Positions 55,594 through 64,000 of a stretch of 64,000 bases of DNA are shown one piece after another. The position numbers and the translations under genes are program-made. The first letter of the stretch is position 1, and the number at the start of each line of letters is the position of its first letter. Source of the DNA: Thermoanaerobacter kivui (GTDB lineage Bacteria > Bacillota > Thermoanaerobacteria > Thermoanaerobacterales > Thermoanaerobacteraceae); assembly GCF_000763575.1 (NCBI RefSeq), contig NZ_CP009170.1, positions 2,071,501 to 2,135,500 on the forward strand, written 5' to 3'. The notes below the pieces were generated by a model that saw only the letters and a program-made list of their open reading frames with translations, was not told where the DNA came from and did no database searches.

Positions 55594-56813
55594 GTTCTAT
55601 AACTCCCGTTAATTTTTACATAATCATAACTTAAGTCGCACCCCCACGAAGTCGCACTATATTCCCCGGCCTTCATATCTACGGTTACAATAATCTCATT
55701 CTCTTCCAAAATTTCTTTGGCTAAAGCCTCATCAAAAAAGATGTATCCGCCGTTTTCACAAACTTTAACCTCTCCCTTCACGCTTTTTAAATATATGTCA
55801 ACTCTACTTACGTCAAAATCTGCCCCTGAATACCCCACTGCCGCGAGAATCCTTCCCCAGTTGGCATCTTCACCGAATATAGCTGTCTTTACAAGATTTG
55901 AGTTTACGATAGACTTTGCAGCTAATCTTGCATCTTTTTCAGTTTTTGCATTTATTACATTTACTTCCATGAATTTAGTTGCTCCTTCCCCATCCTTCAC
56001 AATAAGTTTTGCAAGAGTTTTATTCACATACTCTAAGGCTTTATAAAACATATCAAATTCATGAGTCCCTTCTTCTATTGTTTTGTTTTGCGCTTCCCCA
56101 TTTGCAAGTATTATCGCTGTATCATTTGTGCTCATATCTCCATCAACAGAAATCATGTTATAAGTTTTGTCTACAGTTTCTTTAAAAGCTTTATTTAATG
56201 CAACCTTAGTTATATTAGCATCTGTAAGTATAAAAGAAAGCATTGTGGCCATATTTGGATGTATCATACCTGACCCTTTCGCAAATCCTGTCATTGTAAC
56301 AATTTTACCTTCTATTACAAACTTGGCTGTCACACCTTTTAAAAAGGTATCTGTTGTCATTATAGCTTCAGCCGCCTGGTACCCACCCTCTATTGAAAGA
56401 TTTTCTGCCGCAGCCTCAATCCCTTTTAAAACTTTTTCCATAGGAAGAGGTACTCCAATAACTCCTGTAGAACATACCAGCACATTTTCTTCATCTATTT
56501 TAAGAAGTTGTGACACTTTCCTTGCCATGTTAACTGCGTCCTTGAATCCTTTTTCTCCTGTGCATGCATTGGCATTACCACTGTTTATAATAATCGCCTG
56601 TGCCTCTCTTTTTTCTATATTTTTCATATCAAGAAGGACTGGCGCCGCTTTAACCTTATTCGTTGTAAATACTGCTGCTGCATTTGCCACTTTTTCAGAA
56701 TATATAAGTGCAACATCTTTTTTGCTTTTTTTAATCCCTGCAAAAATTCCCGAAGCCAAAAAGCCCTTCGGCAGTTCGATGCTTCCTTCTAAAACATCAA
56801 ACTCTTCCATCAT
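55590..56813 (-). CDS. argJ: Glutamate N-acetyltransferase/amino-acid acetyltransferase
   Basis: 407 aa (406 if the second Met is used). LPKGFLASGIFAGIKKSKKD, NSGNANACTGEKG, CSTGVIGVPLPMEKVLKGI. The self-cleavage site lies in KGSGMIHPNMATMLSFILTD, before the catalytic Thr. Recycles the acetyl group from acetylornithine to glutamate; without argA or argE in the operon a bifunctional or recycling pathway is implied. Confidence 0.96.
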   Translation of the reverse strand: MMEEFDVLEGSIELPKGFLASGIFAGIKKSKKDVALIYSEKVANAAAVFTTNKVKAAPVLLDMKNIEKREAQAIIINSGNANACTGEKGFKDAVNMARKVSQLLKIDEENVLVCSTGVIGVPLPMEKVLKGIEAAAENLSIEGGYQAAEAIMTTDTFLKGVTAKFVIEGKIVTMTGFAKGSGMIHPNMATMLSFILTDANITKVALNKAFKETVDKTYNMISVDGDMSTNDTAIILANGEAQNKTIEEGTHEFDMFYKALEYVNKTLAKLIVKDGEGATKFMEVNVINAKTEKDARLAAKSIVNSNLVKTAIFGEDANWGRILAAVGYSGADFDVSRVDIYLKSVKGEVKVCENGGYIFFDEALAKEILEENEIIVTVDMKAGEYSATSWGCDLSYDYVKINGSYRT

Positions 56814-56841
56814 TCAATCCTCCACATTCTTCTATTTTTAT

Positions 56842-57876
56842 TTATGGATATACAGCAATCATATCAAGCCCAGTTTTTTCCTCTATTCCAAAAATGATAT
56901 TCATATTTTGCACTGCCTGCCCCGACGCACCTTTGACGAGATTGTCAATCACAGACATCACTATAAGGGTATTGGCGTGTTTATCAACTTCAAACCCTAT
57001 GTGACAAAAATTCGACCCATAAACATTTTTTGTTGCTGGGTAATTGCCTGGTTTCAACACTTTTACAAAATATTCATTTTTATAAAAATCAGCATAAATG
57101 TCATAAACAGTGTCTATATTAACCTCTTTTTTTAATTTACAATACATAGTACTTAAAATTCCTCTTGTCATTGGCGCAAGGTGGGGAGTAAACACAACTG
57201 ACACTTTTTCTCCGGAAGCTTTTGAAAGCTCTTGCTCCATCTCTGGGATATGTCTATGCTTTGCAACATTATACGCTTTTATGTTTTCATTGCATTCTGC
57301 ATACATATTGTTATGTGAGGGATTGTGACCTGCCCCTGATACACCTGACTTTGAATCAACAATTACATTCCCCTCTATTATGCCATTTTTCAAAAGAGGC
57401 ATAAGTCCCAAAATAACACTTGTAGGGTAACATCCAGGATTTCCTACAACTTGAGCCTCTTTTATTTTTTCTCTGTAAACTTCCGGAAGACCATATACCC
57501 TTTTAATACCTTCATAATTTTCATAATCTCCACCATACCATTCTTTGTAGACGGAATACTCATCAAATCTAAAGTCAGCTCCTAAGTCAATCACCTTTAC
57601 TCCTTTTTTTACAGCTTCTCTGGCAATTTTTGAAGCATGACCTGAAGGCAAAGCCGTAAATATGACATCGCACTCTGACATTCCCTTTTGGAAGTCTACC
57701 TCTTCCAACACTTTGTCGCAAAAACCAATAAGGGATGAATAAACATCTGAAATTGCTTTGGTATTATAACTTTGAGAAGAAAGATATTTTATCTCTACTT
57801 TTTCATGCTTTGAAAGTATTCTTATAAGTTCGACCCCCGTATAACCCGTTGCCCCAAATATTCCTACCCTCACCAT
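56842..57876 (-). CDS. argC: N-acetyl-gamma-glutamyl-phosphate reductase
   Basis: 344 aa. NADP loop [20 protein letters not shown], catalytic Cys in [20 protein letters not shown], and [20 protein letters not shown]. First gene of the arginine operon, with AAGGAGG 8 bases before the start. Downstream order is argJ, argB, argD, carA, carB, argG, argH. Confidence 0.97.
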   Translation of the reverse strand: MVRVGIFGATGYTGVELIRILSKHEKVEIKYLSSQSYNTKAISDVYSSLIGFCDKVLEEVDFQKGMSECDVIFTALPSGHASKIAREAVKKGVKVIDLGADFRFDEYSVYKEWYGGDYENYEGIKRVYGLPEVYREKIKEAQVVGNPGCYPTSVILGLMPLLKNGIIEGNVIVDSKSGVSGAGHNPSHNNMYAECNENIKAYNVAKHRHIPEMEQELSKASGEKVSVVFTPHLAPMTRGILSTMYCKLKKEVNIDTVYDIYADFYKNEYFVKVLKPGNYPATKNVYGSNFCHIGFEVDKHANTLIVMSVIDNLVKGASGQAVQNMNIIFGIEEKTGLDMIAVYP

Positions 57877-57919
57877 TTAAAGTGCCTCCTTCTTTTACAT
57901 CCTCTGTCATTTATTAATA

Positions 57920-58010
57920 TATATACGCTTTAATTTATATTTATGCATAAAGTGTTAAAAAAATATTTCCCTTCATAAATACAATATTTAATTTATAATT
58001 ATACAACTTT
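57920..58010 (-). promoter_or_regulatory. Possible ArgR operators upstream of argC
   Basis: AT-rich motifs such as TTTATATTTATGCATAAAG (about 57935-57953) and TTTATAATTATACAACTT (about 57991-58008) resemble ArgR/AhrC half-sites (TNTGNATWWWWATNCANA-like), spaced within the likely promoter region. No clear -35/-10 pair stands out. Weak call. Confidence 0.35.
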
Positions 58011-58150
58011 TATTTTACATTATACCACCATAAAAAATTTTTTCAAGAGTTTTTTCATAAAAAATTTCGTTAAATTATTTCGGTTAGTTGTATAATTAAA
58101 TGCAACAGATAAAAAAATAGAAACCATAGTGAAAATCGTGTATGATATAG

Positions 58151-59348
<1,198 letters not shown>

Positions 59349-59457
59349 GGTTATATATGATTTGTTCCAAATCCTATATCTACATGATTTTCATTAGGTG
59401 TTGCATTTAATATTGCAATTTATAGTTAAATTATTTCGCAAAAATAAAAAATAATTA

Positions 59458-59486
59458 TTGACAAATCTCTAACGATGTGTTATTTT
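59458..59486 (+). promoter_or_regulatory. Promoter of adh
   Basis: TTGACA (59458-59463), 17-base spacer, TATTTT (59481-59486), 114 bases before the ATG. It lies outside the IS30 element, 47 bases from its right end. Confidence 0.75.
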
Positions 59487-59496
59487 ATAATTGTAT

Positions 59497-59530
59497 TTGT
59501 ATACTGTATATTGTATGTTGTATACTGTAT
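59497..59530 (+). promoter_or_regulatory. Phased 13-bp repeats just after the adh transcription start
   Basis: TTGTATACTGTAT occurs at 59497-59509 and 59518-59530, 21 bases apart (two helix turns), with a half-copy TTGTAT at 59511. The place overlaps the first transcribed bases, a good position for a repressor. Confidence 0.55.
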
Positions 59531-59599
59531 TTATAATTAACGGGTAAGTTAGGATTCTCACTAATAACTTACCTAGTATTTTAGGAGTTGTTTTAAATA

Positions 59600-60658
59600 A
59601 TGAAAGGTTTTGCAATGCTCAGTATCGGTAAGGTTGGCTGGATTGAGGTAGAAAAGCCTAATCCAGGGCCCTTTGACGCTATCGTAAGACCCCTAGCTGT
59701 GGCCCCCTGCACTTCGGACGTTCATACCGTTTTTGAAGGTGCTATTGGCGAAAGACATAACATGATACTCGGTCACGAAGCTGTAGGTGAAGTAGTTGAA
59801 GTAGGTAGTGAGGTAAAAGATTTTAAACCTGGTGATCGCGTTGTTGTACCAGCTATTACCCCTGATTGGCGAACCTCTGAAGTACAAAGAGGATATCACC
59901 AACACTCTGGTGGAATGCTGGCAGGCTGGAAATTTTCGAATATAAAAGATGGTGTTTTTGGTGAATTTTTTCATGTGAACGATGCTGATATGAATTTAGC
60001 ACATCTGCCTAAGGAAATTCCATTGGAAGCTGCAGTTATGATTCCCGATATGATGACTACTGGCTTTCACGGAGCCGAACTGGCAGAAATAGAATTAGGT
60101 GCAACGGTAGCGGTTTTGGGTATTGGTCCAGTAGGTCTTATGGCAGTCGCTGGTGCCAAATTGCGGGGTGCTGGAAGAATTATTGCAGTAGGCAGTAGAC
60201 CTGTTTGTGTAGATGCTGCAAAATACTATGGAGCTACTGATATTGTAAACTATAAAAATGGTCCTATCGAAAGCCAGATTATGGATTTAACGGAAGGCAA
60301 AGGTGTTGATGCTGCCATCATCGCTGGAGGAAATGCTGACATTATGGCTACAGCAGTTAAGATTGTTAAACCAGGCGGCACCATCGCTAATGTAAATTAT
60401 TTTGGCGAAGGAGATGTTCTGCCTGTTCCTCGTCTTGAATGGGGTTGCGGCATGGCTCATAAAGCTATAAAAGGCGGTTTATGCCCTGGTGGACGTCTAA
60501 GAATGGAAAGACTGATTGACCTTGTTTTTTATAAGCGTGTCGATCCTTCCAAACTCGTCACTCATGTTTTTCAAGGATTTGATAATATTGAAAAAGCTCT
60601 AATGCTGATGAAAGATAAACCAAAAGACCTAATCAAACCTGTTGTAATATTAGCATAA
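59600..60658 (+). CDS. adh: NADP-dependent secondary alcohol dehydrogenase
   Basis: 352 aa, a zinc medium-chain dehydrogenase almost identical in reading to the T. brockii enzyme. Catalytic zinc ligands Cys37 (AVAPCTSD), His59-Glu60 (ILGHEAVG) and Asp150 (MIPDMMTTG). NADP loop VAVLGIGPVGLMAVAGA and GSRPVCVDAAKYYGA, whose Ser/Arg bind the 2'-phosphate. Interconverts secondary alcohols and ketones and helps ethanol formation. Own promoter and terminator. Confidence 0.98.
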   Translation: MKGFAMLSIGKVGWIEVEKPNPGPFDAIVRPLAVAPCTSDVHTVFEGAIGERHNMILGHEAVGEVVEVGSEVKDFKPGDRVVVPAITPDWRTSEVQRGYHQHSGGMLAGWKFSNIKDGVFGEFFHVNDADMNLAHLPKEIPLEAAVMIPDMMTTGFHGAELAEIELGATVAVLGIGPVGLMAVAGAKLRGAGRIIAVGSRPVCVDAAKYYGATDIVNYKNGPIESQIMDLTEGKGVDAAIIAGGNADIMATAVKIVKPGGTIANVNYFGEGDVLPVPRLEWGCGMAHKAIKGGLCPGGRLRMERLIDLVFYKRVDPSKLVTHVFQGFDNIEKALMLMKDKPKDLIKPVVILA

Positions 60659-60686
60659 AAATGGGGGCTTAGTCCCCCCATTTTTA
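60659..60686 (+). terminator. Terminator after adh
   Basis: Stem AATGGGGG/CCCCCATT with CTTAGTC loop, then TTTTTAT, directly after the stop codon. Confidence 0.88.
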
Positions 60687-60734
60687 TGTTGATAAAGCTA
60701 AATACAACGGTTTTTTTTGTGACACATCGGCCTT

Positions 60735-60751
60735 TTGTTAAAAAATAACAA
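60735..60751. promoter_or_regulatory. Candidate Rex operator upstream of nfnAB
   Basis: TTGTTAAAAAATAACAA is a palindrome matching the Rex consensus TTGTTAAnnnnTTAACAA except for a centre one base shorter. Rex senses NADH/NAD+, and NfnAB and fermentation genes are known Rex targets in clostridia. Position 100 bases before the gene is plausible. Confidence 0.55.
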
Positions 60752-60852
60752 TAAATAGTTATTTTCGTAACATTTTTATTGTCATTAATACTAATAATAT
60801 CTTCGAAAGTGATAAAATATTGCTGAAATCTTAATAGAAGAGGAGGATTATC

Positions 60853-63117
<2,265 letters not shown>

Positions 63118-63135
63118 ACATCTTTCGGTAAACTA

Positions 63136-63194
63136 AAGAGACGATAGCAAGTCGGTGCTGTGGAAGGACATACATCCAGCTATCGTCTCTTTTA
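63136..63194 (+). terminator. Terminator of the nfn operon
   Basis: Stem AAGAGACGATAGC/GCTATCGTCTCTT around a 30-base loop, then TTTATTTA; 18 bases after the restored nfnB stop codon, which supports that stop as the true one. Confidence 0.85.
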
Positions 63195-63367
63195 TTTATG
63201 AATTTATCGTTTTGCCTGCTCATTTATTTCCTGTTCAGCAATCGTTTTTAAAATTTTGTTGCTTGCATCTATTAATAAAAGCTACCTTCTATTTTGCATC
63301 TTTCAAAAGCAAAAAGCCGCCTTTAGGCTAACTCATTATTCCTTTACTACCCATTGCTTTATTCATC

Positions 63368-64000
63368 TCACTTCAATTGGAATAATTTGTAGATTTCATG
63401 AACTTCATAAGTGTTTATTACATCTTTTGCCTCTAACCAGCCTTTTCTAGCAATTCCCACCCCATACTTTATATCATTTAAGCCCTCTACGCCATGGGCA
63501 TCAGGACATATCGCAAGTTTTACTCCTTTTTCTTTTGCATGCTTTACATACCGCCAGTCTAAGTCAAGCCTATAAGGGGTTGCGTTTATCTCAATTATCT
63601 TGCCATAATGGCCTGCTGCTTCTATCACTTCATATATATCGATTTCATAACTGTCTCTCGCTAAAAGAAGCCTTCCTGTGACATGCCCTATTATAGTTGT
63701 ATATTTATTTTCTATGGCTTTTATAATTCTCTTTGTCATGTCTTCTTTGCTCATCCTAAAATTTGAATGAATAGAAGCAATCACAAAATCGAATTGTTTT
63801 AATATTTCTTCTTCATAATCTAAAGAACCATCAGGCAGTATATCAGACTCTATTCCTTTAAATATGACTATATCGTTATATTTCTTACTTAACTCTTCTA
63901 TTTCCTCCCATTGCCTTACTAAGTCTTCTTCTTTGAGTCCTCCTGCATAAAAAGCAGATTTGCTGTGGTCTGTGATGCCTATATACTTATACCCAAATTT
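63368..64000 (-). CDS. polX: DNA polymerase X family, PHP domain (partial)
   Basis: C-terminal 210 codons; the gene continues beyond the right edge. YKYIGITDHSKSAFYAGGLK, IVIFKGIESDILPDGSLDY, FVIASIHSNFRMSKEDMTKR, LEINATPYRLDLD-like IIEINATPYRLDLDWRYVKH and LAICPDAHGVEGLNDIKYGV carry the metal-binding His and Asp of the PHP exonuclease of bacterial PolX. The 3'-5' exonuclease acts in base-excision repair. No ribosome binding information is available. A weak hairpin (AGCC/GGCT, 63316-63330) lies downstream. Confidence 0.9.
   Translation of the reverse strand, partial: KFGYKYIGITDHSKSAFYAGGLKEEDLVRQWEEIEELSKKYNDIVIFKGIESDILPDGSLDYEEEILKQFDFVIASIHSNFRMSKEDMTKRIIKAIENKYTTIIGHVTGRLLLARDSYEIDIYEVIEAAGHYGKIIEINATPYRLDLDWRYVKHAKEKGVKLAICPDAHGVEGLNDIKYGVGIARKGWLEAKDVINTYEVHEIYKLFQLK

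Noticed and set aside
56167-57135. 322-codon plus-strand frame opposite argJ and argC
   Set aside because: It is long but antisense to two well conserved arginine genes, with no domain or ribosome binding site.

Overview
The window is low-GC DNA of a thermophilic anaerobic clostridium, almost certainly Thermoanaerobacter. The strongest marker is an NADP-dependent secondary alcohol dehydrogenase at 59.6 kb that reads as a near copy of the T. brockii enzyme. Superoxide reductase, the HydF hydrogenase maturase, NfnAB, sporulation genes (yabP, yabQ, SpoIID-like) and many insertion sequences agree with this.

Layout. 1-3.2 kb is a scrapyard: a GC-rich, frameshifted uvrB fragment joined to an IS256 transposase start, an IS21-like end, a broken nuclease-like gene, an Mrr fragment, and an intact DUF2442/DUF4160 pair. 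3.7-11.4 kb is a minus-strand type III CRISPR effector operon (probably III-C, Csx11-like): RAMP, large subunit split by a frameshift, Cmr4-like Cas7, small subunit, second RAMP, and a gamma-glutamylcyclotransferase-like gene. It has no array and no cas1, cas2 or cas6. Its upstream end is cut off by an IS1182 element, and a 72-bp repeat lies on both sides. 13.1-17.6 kb holds a lipoprotein, an IS110-family element, gene remnants and an XRE regulator next to three tRNA genes.

18-26.5 kb is the conserved mazG-HU-rqcP-spoIID-like-yabP-yabQ-divIC-S1-ppx block (minus strand), interrupted by a CBS-type inorganic pyrophosphatase and a HAD phosphatase. 26.6-34.6 kb: HTH-TPR regulator and MFS exporter, hydF-aspA, a two-component system (kinase frameshifted) and desulfoferrodoxin. 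34.6-46.6 kb is again accessory: IS1634 element, dead C39-like secreted peptidase, lipoproteins, VapBC, ABC exporter, a second near-identical IS110 copy, and a broken ThiF gene. 46.7-57.9 kb is one arginine/carbamoyl-phosphate operon, argC-J-B-D-carA-carB-argG-argH. 58-64 kb: IS30 element, adh, nfnAB (nfnB frameshifted), and the start of polX.

The most interesting result is the IS110-family pair. Both copies sit exactly in the Shine-Dalgarno sequence of a gene, and the reconstructed empty site is ACCTCCTTA, the complement of a perfect SD. Joining the right and left ends through a CT core makes a TTGACA-17-TATAAT promoter pointing into a structured non-coding leader, as expected for a bridge-RNA element. 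Several frameshifts in the window fall in A/T homopolymers, so part of the apparent gene decay may be sequencing error.
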